From Brevundimonas sp. Leaf363 (GTDB lineage Bacteria; Pseudomonadota; Alphaproteobacteria; Caulobacterales; Caulobacteraceae): a DNA stretch of 64,000 nucleotides. The notes beneath the pieces were generated by a model that saw nothing but the letters and a program-made list of their open reading frames with translations, did not search any database and was not told where the DNA came from. Positions within the stretch are counted from its first letter, which is position 1; every line of letters starts with the position of its first letter. This document shows positions 11,847-20,999 of this stretch, piece after piece. The stretch is taken from NCBI RefSeq assembly GCF_001424025.1, contig NZ_LMPZ01000001.1:187074-251073 (forward strand). Reading direction: 5' to 3'. A program made the translations under genes and the position numbers.

Positions 11847-12356
11847 TTACTCGTCGCGCCAACCAGACCCCTCAGCGCGATAGGCAGGCACGAAGAATTC
11901 CGATCCTTTCCCAGTCACCCATTGTACGTTGTCCGGCTGGCCTTCGATGATCGCATCGAATGCGCCGTCGTCCGACACAATCCGAATGTGCTCATAAGCC
12001 AAACCTTGAAACAGCCGAGGCCGGTTTTCCGACAACCAACTGGATCGCTCTATTTTCATGAGCGGCCAGAGGTGATGCGGCCATCTGGGGTCAGTAAGTC
12101 TTGGATAATCCCGTGGGTAGTAGACGCGAGGCGAACCTGCCTCATTGAACAAGCCTACCACGGGAGCACGCAGCTCCACGATCAGGTCGCGGTCCCCTTC
12201 ATAAAATGAGTAGACTGCGCGCACGGCCACCCATCCCGGCGCGGCGTCCAGCTCAATTCCACAGGGCAACTGAGGAATATCCGGGAGCGGGCGCCAGGCA
12301 ATGGCAACGTCATCTCTGTTCGCCAAACTCCACCTCCATTCGCATAGCTCTGCCAA
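11847..12356 (-). CDS. Hypothetical protein of atypical composition
   Basis: A 169-residue acidic, tryptophan-rich soluble protein (WRWSLANRDD, WVAVRAVYSFYEGDRDLI, PRWPHHLWPLMKIERSSW). I do not recognise a family. G+C of this stretch is visibly lower than in flanking genes. No ATG is available: an in-frame TAA lies just upstream, and the possible starts are TTG at 12356 or TTG at 12326. It faces trpS convergently and stands alone between housekeeping genes. This fits a recently acquired single gene, but the start problem leaves a 5'-truncated remnant possible. Confidence 0.6.
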   Translation of the reverse strand: MAELCEWRWSLANRDDVAIAWRPLPDIPQLPCGIELDAAPGWVAVRAVYSFYEGDRDLIVELRAPVVGLFNEAGSPRVYYPRDYPRLTDPRWPHHLWPLMKIERSSWLSENRPRLFQGLAYEHIRIVSDDGAFDAIIEGQPDNVQWVTGKGSEFFVPAYRAEGSGWRDE

Positions 12357-12470
12357 AGCTACGGCCTGAGTTTCTCTCTTGCTGCATTAGGGCGTCGCGC
12401 TCATCGCGGCCGTCGGCCGTCCAATCCAAGCATATTTCGTAGCGAGGCCTTCCAAGCTAGACCGCCGCGC

Positions 12471-13172
12471 ATGACCCACCCTCTGGACCGCGCCGTGTGG
12501 AACGCCCTGAGCGGGCGGTTGAACCGGTTCACGACGGCGGATTCCGGCGCGCGGGGGCGGCGGATCGATCCGGAGGTGGGAGTGTTCTTGGCCGCTGCCG
12601 ATGGGTCAGAGGAAAGCCTGGCGGCGATGGACGCCCTGGCGTTGGCGCATCCGGGTGCGGGGCTGGTGGAGAGGTCGGACGGGTCGATGGCGGATGTGCT
12701 GCCGCGCGCCGTGCCGGTCGCCCGGCAGGTGGATCTGGTGCAGATGGCCTGTTCGGCGCTGACGCCCGGCAGGCGCGAGGTCGCCTATCAGGTGCTGACC
12801 GAGGCGGACGGGCCGGCCATGCTGGCGCTGGCGACCCTGACCAAACCGGGGCCGTTCCGGCTGCGCACGCGCGAGCTGGGGCCCTTCATCGGGATCAAGC
12901 GGGACGGCGCGCTGGTCGCCATGGGCGGGCGGCGGTTGCGGGTCAATGGCTTCACCGAGCTGAGCGGCCTGTGCACTCACCCGGACCATCGCGGCAAGGG
13001 CTACGCCGCTGCGCTCGCCCGCGTCATCGTGGACGAAATCCTGGCCACGGGCGATGGCGCGTTTCTGCACGCCTTCGCCGATCACGCCGACAGCATCGCC
13101 TTCTATCGCCGCATGGGCTTCGAGGTGCGGGCGCCGATGACCTATACGATCCTGGCCGAAGGAGCCGCGTGA
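12471..13172 (+). CDS. GNAT-family N-acetyltransferase
   Basis: A 233-residue protein whose C-terminal half is a GCN5-related acetyltransferase of the FR47 type: LSGLCTHPDHRGKGYAAALARVI at about residues 164-186 holds the acetyl-CoA-binding R/Q-x-x-G-x-G/A pattern, followed by FLHAFADHADSIAFYRRMGFEV, the usual last motif. The N-terminal half is a divergent GNAT-like fold, so this may be a tandem GNAT. Substrate unknown. Its TGA overlaps the ATG of the OsmC gene (ATGA-type junction), so the two are probably translationally coupled. Confidence 0.85.
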   Translation: MTHPLDRAVWNALSGRLNRFTTADSGARGRRIDPEVGVFLAAADGSEESLAAMDALALAHPGAGLVERSDGSMADVLPRAVPVARQVDLVQMACSALTPGRREVAYQVLTEADGPAMLALATLTKPGPFRLRTRELGPFIGIKRDGALVAMGGRRLRVNGFTELSGLCTHPDHRGKGYAAALARVIVDEILATGDGAFLHAFADHADSIAFYRRMGFEVRAPMTYTILAEGAA

Positions 13173-13627
13173 TGAGCGAGTACACCGCTGGGATCGACTG
13201 GCGCCGGGGCGACCAGCCGTTCGGCGACAACCGCTACTCCCGCGCCCATGACTGGCGCTTCGACGGCGGGGCGGTGGTGCGGGGCTCCTCGGCGCCGTCC
13301 AGCGTGCCCGTGCCCATGAGCGACCCGGCGGCGGTGGACCCGGAGGAGGCCCTGGTGGCCGCCGCCAGCAGCTGTCACATGCTGTTCTTCCTGGCCTTCG
13401 CGGCCAAGGCGGGGTTCGTGGTCGACCGCTATCGCGACGCGGCGCTCGGGATCATGGGGCCGGACGATCGCGGCAGGACGGCGATCACGCGCATCACCCT
13501 GCGGCCCCGGATCGACTGGTCGGGCGATGCGCCGTCGGCCGAGGCGCTGGCGGACCTGCACCACCGGTCGCACGCGCACTGCTACATCGCCAACTCGCTG
13601 AGGGGCGAGATCGTCGTCGAGGGCTGA
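13172..13627 (+). CDS. OsmC-family peroxide-handling protein
   Basis: A 151-residue OsmC/Ohr-like protein. The two redox-active cysteines of the family are visible: Cys68 in AAASSCHMLFFLAFA and Cys137 in SHAHCYIANSL; the DPEEALVAAASSCH stretch is diagnostic. Members reduce organic hydroperoxides or act in stress defence as homodimers. It overlaps the preceding acetyltransferase by one base and converges on the hydrolase gene with a 12-bp gap. Confidence 0.88.
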   Translation: MSEYTAGIDWRRGDQPFGDNRYSRAHDWRFDGGAVVRGSSAPSSVPVPMSDPAAVDPEEALVAAASSCHMLFFLAFAAKAGFVVDRYRDAALGIMGPDDRGRTAITRITLRPRIDWSGDAPSAEALADLHHRSHAHCYIANSLRGEIVVEG

Positions 13628-13639
13628 GGCCCGTCCGGA

Positions 13640-14398
13640 TCAGAGACGCGGCGCGACGGCCGTGTCCTCCAGAAGCCGGCCGAAGCGGTTCAGCGCCTCG
13701 CGCGTCAGGGCGTCGTCGAACCGCATGGGCGGCACGCTCATGGGTTCGTCGAAGGAGTGGGTGCCCGGCGCGGTCCAGGTCTCGACCTCGGCGCCGCAGT
13801 TGCGGACCATGGCGTTGACCCGCTCGGCGTTGCGCACCGTGGTCAGGTGGTCGCGCTCGGCCGTGACGGCCAGAACCTTGGGACAGTGCCGCCAGGGTCG
13901 CATGCGGTTGAAGGCGAAGGCGCCGACATAGGCGTAGGACAGATAGGCCGCGCGGACGCCCTTCAGGTCGCAGGCGGCGGCGTCCGACAGGCCAAAGGCC
14001 CCCGGCCGGGCCGGATCGCCGCTCATGGCCTCCATGATCGACCAGCCGCCGTGCGACCAGCCGGCCAGGGCCAGGCGCGATCCGTCCACGTCCGGCCGGG
14101 CGGGGACGCCCGCGATGGTCGCCAGCACGTCTCCTGCTCGTTCATGGCCGCGCAGGGCAAGGCCGCTGCAGACGGCGCCCAAGGCGAAGGCGCGGCTGAA
14201 CCGACGCGGGGCGTAGGAATCGATGATGAAGGCGCGCCAGCCGACGGCCTTGGCCGCCTCCGCATAACGCGGCAGATGGGCGCGCAGGCCGCCGCAGCCG
14301 TGGAACAGAAGGGCGGCCGGGCGCGGCCGGTCGTCGCTTGGCCCGACCTCGATGACATGCGGGGCCAGCCGGGCCCAGCGCTGCGACAGCGTATCCAT
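13640..14398 (-). CDS. Dienelactone hydrolase-like alpha/beta hydrolase
   Basis: A 252-residue soluble alpha/beta hydrolase. The nucleophile elbow is GWSHGG (Ser115), with likely Asp183 (AERDHL) and His214 (GTHSF) completing the triad. LLFHGCGGLRAH supplies the oxyanion-hole region. The order and spacing match the dienelactone hydrolase family; the real substrate is unknown. It diverges from the PadR gene across a short interval that holds a dyad operator, so it could be a PadR target. Confidence 0.82.
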   Translation of the reverse strand: MDTLSQRWARLAPHVIEVGPSDDRPRPAALLFHGCGGLRAHLPRYAEAAKAVGWRAFIIDSYAPRRFSRAFALGAVCSGLALRGHERAGDVLATIAGVPARPDVDGSRLALAGWSHGGWSIMEAMSGDPARPGAFGLSDAAACDLKGVRAAYLSYAYVGAFAFNRMRPWRHCPKVLAVTAERDHLTTVRNAERVNAMVRNCGAEVETWTAPGTHSFDEPMSVPPMRFDDALTREALNRFGRLLEDTAVAPRL

Positions 14399-14470
14399 CC
14401 GGCCAGCTTAGCGGTCGCCGAGGCGCGAGCAGCAAAAAACTTCGGGACCGGGCTTGCGCCTTATGTATTC

Positions 14471-14504
14471 CGATATATCTGATCGGCGATGTTTAGATAT
14501 ATCG
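14471..14504. promoter_or_regulatory. Dyad operator candidate upstream of padR
   Basis: A perfect inverted repeat CGATATATCT (14471-14480) and AGATATATCG (14495-14504) with a 14-bp spacer lies in the interval between the divergent hydrolase gene and the PadR start, with a promoter-like TTGCGC / TATATC overlapping it. AT-rich dyads next to padR genes are typical autoregulatory sites; that this is the PadR site is inference. Confidence 0.65.
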
Positions 14505-14515
14505 AAAGAGAAGAG

Positions 14516-15118
14516 ATGAGACATTGTGAAAACGGCGGCCACGGCCGCGAGCACCCCCGCCGGGGCCTCCCCGGCTTCATGCGCGGGATGCGAGGCGGAC
14601 CGCGCGGTGGGTTCGGAGGCTTCGGCGGAGAGGCGCGGGGCGAGCATCGCCGGCGCGGCGGCGGCGGCCGGATGTTCGGTCACGGCGCCCTGAAATGGCT
14701 GCTTCTGTCGCTGATCGGCGACAAGCCCAGCCACGGCTATGAGCTGATCAAAGCGGTCGAGACGAAACTGGGCGGCGCCTACAGCCCCAGCCCCGGCGTC
14801 ATCTATCCGACCCTGACGCTGCTGGAGGAGATGGGCGCCCTGTCATCCGAGGCCGAGGGCGGCAAGAAGCTGTATTCCATCACCGACGAGGGGCGTCGTC
14901 TGCTGGTGGAGAACGCCGAGGCCTTGGCGGGCATCGAGGCGGTCACCGCCCGCTTCAGCGGTCGCGGCATGCGGCCCGAGGCGGTCGAACAGGCGATCCA
15001 TCGGTTGCGGGGCGCGCTGCGCGGGAGGATGACCGCGGAAACGCCGCTGAGCGAGGCGCAGGTGGAAGCCATCGTGGCGGCCATCCATGCGGCGGCGGAG
15101 GCGGTCGAGAAGTCATAG
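14516..15118 (+). CDS. PadR-family transcriptional regulator with Gly/Arg-rich N-terminus
   Basis: A 200-residue regulator. Residues 8-55 are a low-complexity Gly/Arg/His tract; residues 57-135 form a PadR winged helix (LKWLLLSLIGDKPSHGYELI, SPSPGVIYPTLTLLEEMG, KKLYSITDEGRRLL). The C-terminal part is helical and should mediate dimerisation. The ATG at 14516, behind purine-rich GAAAGAGAAGAG, is preferred to the ATG at 14489 because the longer version would put half of the dyad operator inside the coding sequence. PadR proteins usually repress their own and a neighbouring gene. A REPIN-like element follows the stop. Confidence 0.87.
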   Translation: MRHCENGGHGREHPRRGLPGFMRGMRGGPRGGFGGFGGEARGEHRRRGGGGRMFGHGALKWLLLSLIGDKPSHGYELIKAVETKLGGAYSPSPGVIYPTLTLLEEMGALSSEAEGGKKLYSITDEGRRLLVENAEALAGIEAVTARFSGRGMRPEAVEQAIHRLRGALRGRMTAETPLSEAQVEAIVAAIHAAAEAVEKS

Positions 15119-15123
15119 CGTAT

Positions 15124-15259
15124 CTCCCTCCCCTTTATGGGGAGGGACGGCGACGCGAAGCGGAGCCCGGGTGGGGAGGTCCAGAGCACCGCTATGGATG
15201 CCCATTCGGACCCCACCCCGCCGCCTTCGGCGTCTTCCCTCCCCATGAAGGGGAGGGAG
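15124..15259. repeat. REPIN-like element, family A copy 2
   Basis: The terminal hairpins CTCCCTCCCC-tttat-GGGGAGGGA and its reverse complement (one mismatch, TTTAT against TTCAT) bound an interior with GGATGCCCATTCGGACCCC in plus orientation. It fills the gap between the convergent padR and purH genes. Confidence 0.92.
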
Positions 15260-15274
15260 AAGCGTCGCGCTTCG

Positions 15275-16879
15275 TTAGTGCCTGAACACCCGCACGCCGG
15301 TGAAGGCCATTGCGATGCCCTTTTCGTCGGCCGCCGCGATGACTTCGGCGTCGCGCATCGAGCCGCCCGGCTGGATGACCGAGGTGGCGCCCGCCGCGAC
15401 CGCTTCCAGCAGGCCGTCGGCGAAGGGGAAGAAGGCTTCGGACGCGCAGGCCGAGCCCTCGGCCAGGGACCGGGCCAGACCCTTGGCCTCTCCGGCTTCC
15501 TTGGCGCGGATGGCGGCGATGCGGGCGCTATCGCGGCGGTTCATCTGGCCGGCGCCGATGCCGGCGGTCTGGCCGTCCTTGGCGTAGACGATGGCGTTGG
15601 ACTTAACGTGCTTGGCCACGGTGAAGGCGAACAGCATGTCCGCGATCTCGGTCGGGGTCGGCTGGCGACGCGTGACGATCTTCAGGTCCGACGGCTTGAT
15701 CAGGCTGCGGTCGCGCGACTGGATCAGGAAGCCGCCGGCCACGCTGCGGAACACCTCGCCTGCGCCGTGCGGATCGGGCAGGCCGTCGGTGATCAGCAGG
15801 CGCAGGTTCTTCTTGGCCGCGAAGACCTCTTTGGCCTCGTCGTCGGCGCCGGGCGCGATGACGACTTCGGTGAAGATGCCGGTGATGGCGCGCGCGTCGT
15901 CGCCGTTCAGCGGGCGGTTGACGGCGATGACGCCGCCGAAGGCCGAGACGGCGTCGCATTGCAGGGCGCGCGCGTAGGCTTCCGACAGATCCTTGCCGAC
16001 CGCGACGCCGCAGGGGTTGGCGTGTTTGACGATGACGACGGCGGGCTGTTCGAACTCGGCGACCAGCTCATAGGCGGCGTCGGCGTCGGCGATGTTGTTG
16101 TAGCCCAGCTCCTTGCCCTGAATCTGCTGGGCGTAGGCGACGCCCGGACGGCGCTCGCCGGTGCGGTAGAAGGCGCCCGTCTGGTGCGGGTTTTCGCCAT
16201 AGCGCAGGGTCTGGGCCAGCGATCCGGCGATGGATTTGCGGGCCGGGGCGGCGTCCTCGATCTGGCCCGCGAACCAGCCCGAGACGGCGGCGTCATAGGC
16301 GGCGGTGCGAGCGAAGGCGCGGGCGGCGAGACGCTTGCGCAGGGCCAGGTCGGTCGAACCCTCGGCCTTCAGCGCCTCCAGGATCAGGCCGATGCTAATC
16401 CCGTCGACGGCGACCGCGACATGTCCGTGGTTCTTGCTGCCCGAGCGGATCATGGCCGGGCCACCGATGTCGATGTTCTCGATGGCGGCCTCGAAGCCGC
16501 CGCCTGCATCAACCGTGGATTCAAACGGATAGAGGTCGATCCAGACGATATCGATGGCGCCGATGCCGTGGGTGGTCATGGCCTCGGCGTGGGTCGGGGC
16601 GTTGCGCACGCCCAGCAGGCCGCCGTGGACGACGGGGTGCAAGGTCTTGACCCGGCCGTCCATCATCTCGGGGAAGCCGGTCAGATCGGCCACGTCCTTG
16701 ACCGGCAGGCCCAGTTTCTCGATCGCGGCCTTGGTGCCGCCGGTGGAGACCAGCTCGACGCCCAGATCGGCCAGGGTGCGCGCCGCATCCTCCAGCCCCG
16801 CCTTGTCGCTGAGAGAGATCAGGGCGCGGACGGGTTTCACCCGGTCGGGGGCGGGCGGAAAGTCGGGGGCGGCGGGCAT
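15275..16879 (-). CDS. purH: Bifunctional AICAR transformylase/IMP cyclohydrolase PurH
   Basis: A 534-residue PurH, close to the usual 529 or so. The N-terminal IMP cyclohydrolase domain has [21 protein letters not shown] and [11 protein letters not shown]; the C-terminal transformylase has RYGENPHQ, the catalytic KHANPCG and a C-terminal [11 protein letters not shown]...GVRVFRH. It performs the last two steps of IMP synthesis. The ATG at 16879 (MPAAPDFPP) fits the family length better than the in-frame ATG at 16948. In some alphaproteobacteria purH sits beside rpe and a heparinase gene; here those are at 62 kb. Confidence 0.96.
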   Translation of the reverse strand: MPAAPDFPPAPDRVKPVRALISLSDKAGLEDAARTLADLGVELVSTGGTKAAIEKLGLPVKDVADLTGFPEMMDGRVKTLHPVVHGGLLGVRNAPTHAEAMTTHGIGAIDIVWIDLYPFESTVDAGGGFEAAIENIDIGGPAMIRSGSKNHGHVAVAVDGISIGLILEALKAEGSTDLALRKRLAARAFARTAAYDAAVSGWFAGQIEDAAPARKSIAGSLAQTLRYGENPHQTGAFYRTGERRPGVAYAQQIQGKELGYNNIADADAAYELVAEFEQPAVVIVKHANPCGVAVGKDLSEAYARALQCDAVSAFGGVIAVNRPLNGDDARAITGIFTEVVIAPGADDEAKEVFAAKKNLRLLITDGLPDPHGAGEVFRSVAGGFLIQSRDRSLIKPSDLKIVTRRQPTPTEIADMLFAFTVAKHVKSNAIVYAKDGQTAGIGAGQMNRRDSARIAAIRAKEAGEAKGLARSLAEGSACASEAFFPFADGLLEAVAAGATSVIQPGGSMRDAEVIAAADEKGIAMAFTGVRVFRH

Positions 16880-16951
16880 GGGGAGCGTCCGGATCAGGCG
16901 GGGGGCGGGGATGGCGGCGCCCTTAACACTCTCGCCCGCCCGCGTCACCGC

Positions 16952-17875
16952 CTAGACGGGCGCCGCCTGCTCTTCCAGCGCCTCGCGCGCGGCCACCGAC
17001 TTGCGCCAGGCGGCCCAGAGGAAGACCCCGGCGCCCAGCCAGATGAAGCCGAAGGAGACGATCCGCATCGTCGTCAGCGGCTCGCCGGTCGCGACGCCGA
17101 CGGCGAACTGCAGCGTCGGGGCCAGGAACTGGATGAAGCCTATGGTCGACAGGGGCAGCCGCCGCGCCGACCAGGCGAACAAGGCCAAGGGCAGCACCGT
17201 CGCCGGACCGTTGGACAGAGCCCACAGCCAGCCGCTCATGCCTGTCAGACCGTGATCGCCGCCCGAGCCATGCAGCCAGATGACGTAGCCCAGGCCGATG
17301 GGCGCCAGCAGCAGGCATTCCATCAGCAACCCCGGCAAGGCCTCGGCCGCCACCCGCTTGCGGATCACGCCATAGGCGCCGAAGCTGACGGCCAGCAGCA
17401 GCGAGATCCACGGCGGCCGACCCAGCGCCAGCGCCTGGATCAGCACGCCCACGGCGGCCAAGCCGATGGCGACCCAGCCCCAGCGGTCGATCTTCTCGCG
17501 GAAGAGCCACAGCCCCAGCACCATGTTGAGCAGGGGGTTGATGTAGTAGCCGAGGCTGGCCTCCAGCGTGGCGTGATGGGTCACGGCCAGGACGTAGAGG
17601 CTCCAGTTGGTGGCGATCAGCATGGCCGACAGCGCCAGCCAGGCCAGGGCCTTGGGCTGGGTCAGCAGGACGCGGACCTGCGCCCACTGGCCGGCCAGCA
17701 GCACCAGGGCCAGCGCCACCGGCGCCGACCACAGCGCCCGGTGGGCCAGGATCTCATAGGCGGAGAAGCCCGCCGCCGCCTCGCCCATGAAGAGCAGCGG
17801 CATCAGGCCCCAGAGCACATAGCAGCCGACCGCCGAGAGGAGGGCGGCGCGGGCGTTGTCTGGCGGCGTGGTCAT
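16952..17875 (-). CDS. rarD: RarD-type EamA transporter
   Basis: A 307-residue inner-membrane protein with about ten hydrophobic segments in two EamA halves. It starts YVLWGLMPLLFM and contains TNWSLYVLAVTHHATLEASLGYYINPLLNMVLG, diagnostic of RarD, and GFIQFLAPTLQF in the second half. RarD was named for chloramphenicol sensitivity; the true substrate is not established. Its stop is 73 bp from the purH start and both genes share a strand, but a shared role is not evident. Confidence 0.88.
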   Translation of the reverse strand: MTTPPDNARAALLSAVGCYVLWGLMPLLFMGEAAAGFSAYEILAHRALWSAPVALALVLLAGQWAQVRVLLTQPKALAWLALSAMLIATNWSLYVLAVTHHATLEASLGYYINPLLNMVLGLWLFREKIDRWGWVAIGLAAVGVLIQALALGRPPWISLLLAVSFGAYGVIRKRVAAEALPGLLMECLLLAPIGLGYVIWLHGSGGDHGLTGMSGWLWALSNGPATVLPLALFAWSARRLPLSTIGFIQFLAPTLQFAVGVATGEPLTTMRIVSFGFIWLGAGVFLWAAWRKSVAAREALEEQAAPV

Positions 17876-17887
17876 GGGGACGGCCTC

Positions 17888-18039
17888 TTCCTTCTCCCCT
17901 TGGGGGAGAAGGTGGCATGCGGAGCATGACGGATGAGGGGACGGTCGATCTTATCGAAGCCGTCGGATGAGTTCGCTGAAAGCGCCCCCTCATCCGACGG
18001 ACTTCGTCCGCCACCTTCTCCCCCGGAGGGGAGAAGGAA
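17888..18039. repeat. Palindromic intergenic element, family B copy 1 (CCTTCTCCCC type)
   Basis: The ends are inverted copies of a hairpin, TTCCTTCTCCCC...GGGGGAGAAGG followed by TGGC, with an inner inverted repeat GGATGAGGGG / CCCCTCATCC. It ends a few bases before the asd stop codon (minus strand), so it lies directly downstream of asd and upstream of rarD. Confidence 0.88.
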
Positions 18040-18043
18040 GCTT

Positions 18044-19090
18044 TTAGACCGCGATGGAGCGATAGCCGCTGGCGGTCTTGATCATGCCGGTCTCGTCCAG
18101 CAGCTGGGCGATCTGGACCGCGTTCAGGGCCGCGCCCTTGCGCAGGTTGTCGGACACCACCCAGAAGGCCAGGCCGTTTTCGACCGTATGGTCCTTGCGG
18201 ATGCGCGAGACATAGACGGCGTGCTCGCCGGCCGCGTCGACCGGCGTGACGTAGCCGTCGTGCTCCTGCTTATCGATCACCTGCACGCCCGGCGCCTCGC
18301 GCAGGATCGAGCGGGCTTCGTCCGGGCTGATGGGACGATCGAACTCGACCGTCACGGCTTCGGAGTGGCCGACGAAGACCGGCACGCGAACGCAGGTGAC
18401 CGTCAGCTTGATGTTCGGATCCAGCATCTTGTGCGTCTCCTTCCACATCTTGGTCTCTTCGTCGGTGTAGCCGTCCTCGTTGAACGCGCCGATGAATGGG
18501 ATGACGTTGAAGGCGATCTGCTTGGGGAATTTCTTCGGCGTAGCGTCGCCCAGGCCGTAGATGGCCTTGGTCTGGTTCCACAGCTCGTCCATGCCTTCCT
18601 TGCCGGCGCCGGACACCGACTGATAGGTCGAGACCACCACCCGCTTGATCTTGGCCGCGTCATGCAGAGGCCGCAGCGCGGTCACCAGCTGGATCGTCGA
18701 GCAGTTGGGGTTGGCGATGATGTTCTTCTTGGTCGCCAGCTTGATCGCGTCGGGGTTCACCTCCGGCACGATCAGCGGCACGTCGTCATCCATGCGGAAG
18801 GCCGAGGAGTTGTCGATGACGATGGGACCGGCCTTGCCGATCTTCTCGGACCATTCCTTGGACACTGAACCGCCGGCGCTCATCAGCACGATGTCGACGG
18901 TCGAGAAGTCGAACGTCTCCATGTCCTCGCACTTGATGGTCTTGTCGCCCCAGGCGACCTCGACGCCACGGGATTTTCGCGAGGCCAGCGCGTGAATCTT
19001 GTCCACGGGGAAGTTCAGTTCCTCGAGGATGTTCATCATCTCCCGGCCGACATTGCCGGTGGCGCCTACGACAGCGACGCGATAGCCCAT
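18044..19090 (-). CDS. asd: Aspartate-semialdehyde dehydrogenase
   Basis: A 348-residue enzyme that reduces aspartyl phosphate to aspartate semialdehyde, the branch point to lysine/diaminopimelate, threonine and methionine. The NADP-binding VVGATGNVGREMM is at residues 7-20, VIDNSSAFRM near 91-100, and the catalytic Cys130 sits in NPNCSTIQLV. The ATG at 19090 (MGYRVAVVG) is chosen because the dinucleotide fold begins there; frame upstream lacks homology. It diverges from zapE across 157 bp. The product feeds DapF, encoded 14 kb away. Confidence 0.96.
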   Translation of the reverse strand: MGYRVAVVGATGNVGREMMNILEELNFPVDKIHALASRKSRGVEVAWGDKTIKCEDMETFDFSTVDIVLMSAGGSVSKEWSEKIGKAGPIVIDNSSAFRMDDDVPLIVPEVNPDAIKLATKKNIIANPNCSTIQLVTALRPLHDAAKIKRVVVSTYQSVSGAGKEGMDELWNQTKAIYGLGDATPKKFPKQIAFNVIPFIGAFNEDGYTDEETKMWKETHKMLDPNIKLTVTCVRVPVFVGHSEAVTVEFDRPISPDEARSILREAPGVQVIDKQEHDGYVTPVDAAGEHAVYVSRIRKDHTVENGLAFWVVSDNLRKGAALNAVQIAQLLDETGMIKTASGYRSIAV

Positions 19091-19247
19091 TGCGATATTC
19101 CTTAGTTTCCCCGCCGCCCTGGCGGGGCGACGAGCATTTAGAGCCTCACTACGGCTAAGCAATGGCCATTCCGGCCGGCGGCTGCGGTTTCGCCTAACAT
19201 CGCCTGATAGGGGCGCTTCGCTTCTCATCCGGCGCCCGGGCGGCTAG

Positions 19248-20363
19248 ATGGCTGGGATGCCGACACGCCTGCGCCGCGCCTACGACCAACGCCTGCGCGA
19301 GGGGACCATCCAGGCGGACCCCGGTCAGCTGGCCGCCGTCGAGGCCCTGTCGCGGCTGGAGAAGGACCTGGGCAAGAAAGGCCTGTTCGGCGGCGTGTCG
19401 GAGGTCCAGGGCGTCTACCTCTGGGGTCCGCCGGGACGGGGCAAGTCCATGGTCATGGACCTGTTCTTCGCCTGCTCGCCCGAGCCGAGGAAGATGCGCG
19501 CCCATTTCCACGCCTTCATGGCGCGGGTGCACGGCCTGATCCGGCAATGGCGCGAGGGCGACGCTAAGGCGCGCAAGGCCGTGTTCGGGACCCATAAGGG
19601 CGACGATCCCATCGCCCCGGTCGCGGCCCTGATCGCGCGCGAGGCGCGGCTGCTGTGCTTCGACGAGCTGCAGGTCACCGACATCGGCGACGCCCTGATC
19701 CTGGGCCGGCTGTTCGAGGCGCTGTTCGAGCACAAGGTGGTGCTGGCCGTCACGTCGAACCGCGAGCCGGGCGAGCTCTACAAGAACGGGGTCAATCGCG
19801 AGCTGTTCGTCCCCTTCATCGACATCATCCGTCGCCGCTGCGAGGTGATCCAGACGGCCGGCGCCCACGACTGGCGGCTGGACCGGATCAGGGCCGCCAA
19901 GGTCTGGTTCTCACCGGACGACGCGGGCTGCCGGGCCGCCTTTGACCGGCTATGGCGCGACCTGAAGGGCGACGTCCACGAGACGCCGGCCACGCTGAGC
20001 GTGCTGGGGCGCGAGGTCGAGCTGGAGCGCACGGTCGGCGGCATGGCGCGCGCCAGCTTCGCCCAGCTATGCGGTGCGCCGCTGGGGCCGCAGGATTATC
20101 TGGCGGTGGCCGAACGCTTCCACACCCTGTTTCTTGAGGGCGTCCCGGCGCTGGAGTCGGACCGTCATATCGAGGCGCGCCGCTTCGTGACCCTGATCGA
20201 CGCCCTGTACGAGGCCAAGACACGGCTGGTCGCGCTGGCCGAAACCCCGCCGGAGGCGCTGTACACCGCCGGCATCGGAGCCTTCGAGTTCGAGCGTACG
20301 GTGTCGCGGCTGAACGAGATGTCCAGCGAGGACTGGCTGGCCAAGCCGCACGGCGAAGTCTAG
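19248..20363 (+). CDS. zapE: AFG1-like ATPase ZapE
   Basis: A 371-residue P-loop ATPase of the AFG1/ZapE family. Walker A is GPPGRGKS at residues 60-67, Walker B LLCFDELQ near 135-142, then VTSNREPGELYKNGVNRELFVPFI, a family hallmark. In E. coli ZapE acts on the Z ring under stress; mitochondrial AFG1 acts in quality control. The start could be ATG 19248 or the in-frame ATG 19257. It precedes the YbjN-like gene by 22 bp on the same strand. Confidence 0.92.
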   Translation: MAGMPTRLRRAYDQRLREGTIQADPGQLAAVEALSRLEKDLGKKGLFGGVSEVQGVYLWGPPGRGKSMVMDLFFACSPEPRKMRAHFHAFMARVHGLIRQWREGDAKARKAVFGTHKGDDPIAPVAALIAREARLLCFDELQVTDIGDALILGRLFEALFEHKVVLAVTSNREPGELYKNGVNRELFVPFIDIIRRRCEVIQTAGAHDWRLDRIRAAKVWFSPDDAGCRAAFDRLWRDLKGDVHETPATLSVLGREVELERTVGGMARASFAQLCGAPLGPQDYLAVAERFHTLFLEGVPALESDRHIEARRFVTLIDALYEAKTRLVALAETPPEALYTAGIGAFEFERTVSRLNEMSSEDWLAKPHGEV

Positions 20364-20385
20364 CGTTCTCCAAAAGGGGAACACC

Positions 20386-20943
20386 ATGCGCCGCCTGCTG
20401 ACCGCCGCCGCCTTCACCGCCGCCCTCGCGATCTCGAGCCCCGGTCTGGCCCAGACGCCTGCGCCCGCCGCGCCTGTGGCCCAAGGCGCGCATCCCGGCC
20501 TGCCCATCGCCGACATGGTCACCTGGTTGAACGCAAAGGGCGCACAGGTCTCGCCGCTGCAGCGGTCTGGCGACCAGGCCTATGTGACGGTCCAGGACGC
20601 CGGGCTGACCTGGGTGCTGTTCTTCTACAGCTGCCGCGCCGACGTCTGCGGCGACATCCAGTTCAGCGCCTTCTTCAGCAATCCCGAGATCACGATCGAG
20701 AAGATCAACGACTGGAACCGCGATCAGCGCTTCCTGAAGGCCTTCTTCGGCACGGAGACGACGGGCGAAAAGGTCGCCACGGTCCAGTCCGACGCGGTCC
20801 TGTTCCCGCAACTGGGCGTCGATCAGCTGGGTGATTACGCCCAGCTGTGGACCAGCCTTCTGGCCCAGTTCGGCACGCACATCGGCTATTTCACCGCCGA
20901 GGGCGAGGCCGCGCCGAGCGCCCAGCCGCCCGCCGCCCAATAG
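20386..20943 (+). CDS. Exported YbjN-domain protein
   Basis: A 185-residue protein with a clear signal peptide (MRRLLTAAAF..., cleavage about residue 22, GLA|Q), an alanine/proline linker, and a YbjN-type domain: YSCRADVCGDIQFSAFF and INDWNRDQRFLKAFF are characteristic. The C-terminus is again Ala/Pro-rich. YbjN domains are linked to stress tolerance and signalling in enterobacteria; the molecular function is unknown. A good ribosome-binding site (AAAGGGG) lies before the ATG. Confidence 0.85.
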   Translation: MRRLLTAAAFTAALAISSPGLAQTPAPAAPVAQGAHPGLPIADMVTWLNAKGAQVSPLQRSGDQAYVTVQDAGLTWVLFFYSCRADVCGDIQFSAFFSNPEITIEKINDWNRDQRFLKAFFGTETTGEKVATVQSDAVLFPQLGVDQLGDYAQLWTSLLAQFGTHIGYFTAEGEAAPSAQPPAAQ

Positions 20944-20999
20944 GCCGCTGAGCCCTGCCGCCGCTTGAGCCGATTCATCCGGGCTGGCACGGTCGCGCG

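Noticed and set aside
15137..17929. A 930-codon open frame antisense to purH and rarD
   Set aside because: Low-complexity Gly/Asp/Arg/Gln translation that runs through a repeat and two well-recognised genes on the other strand.
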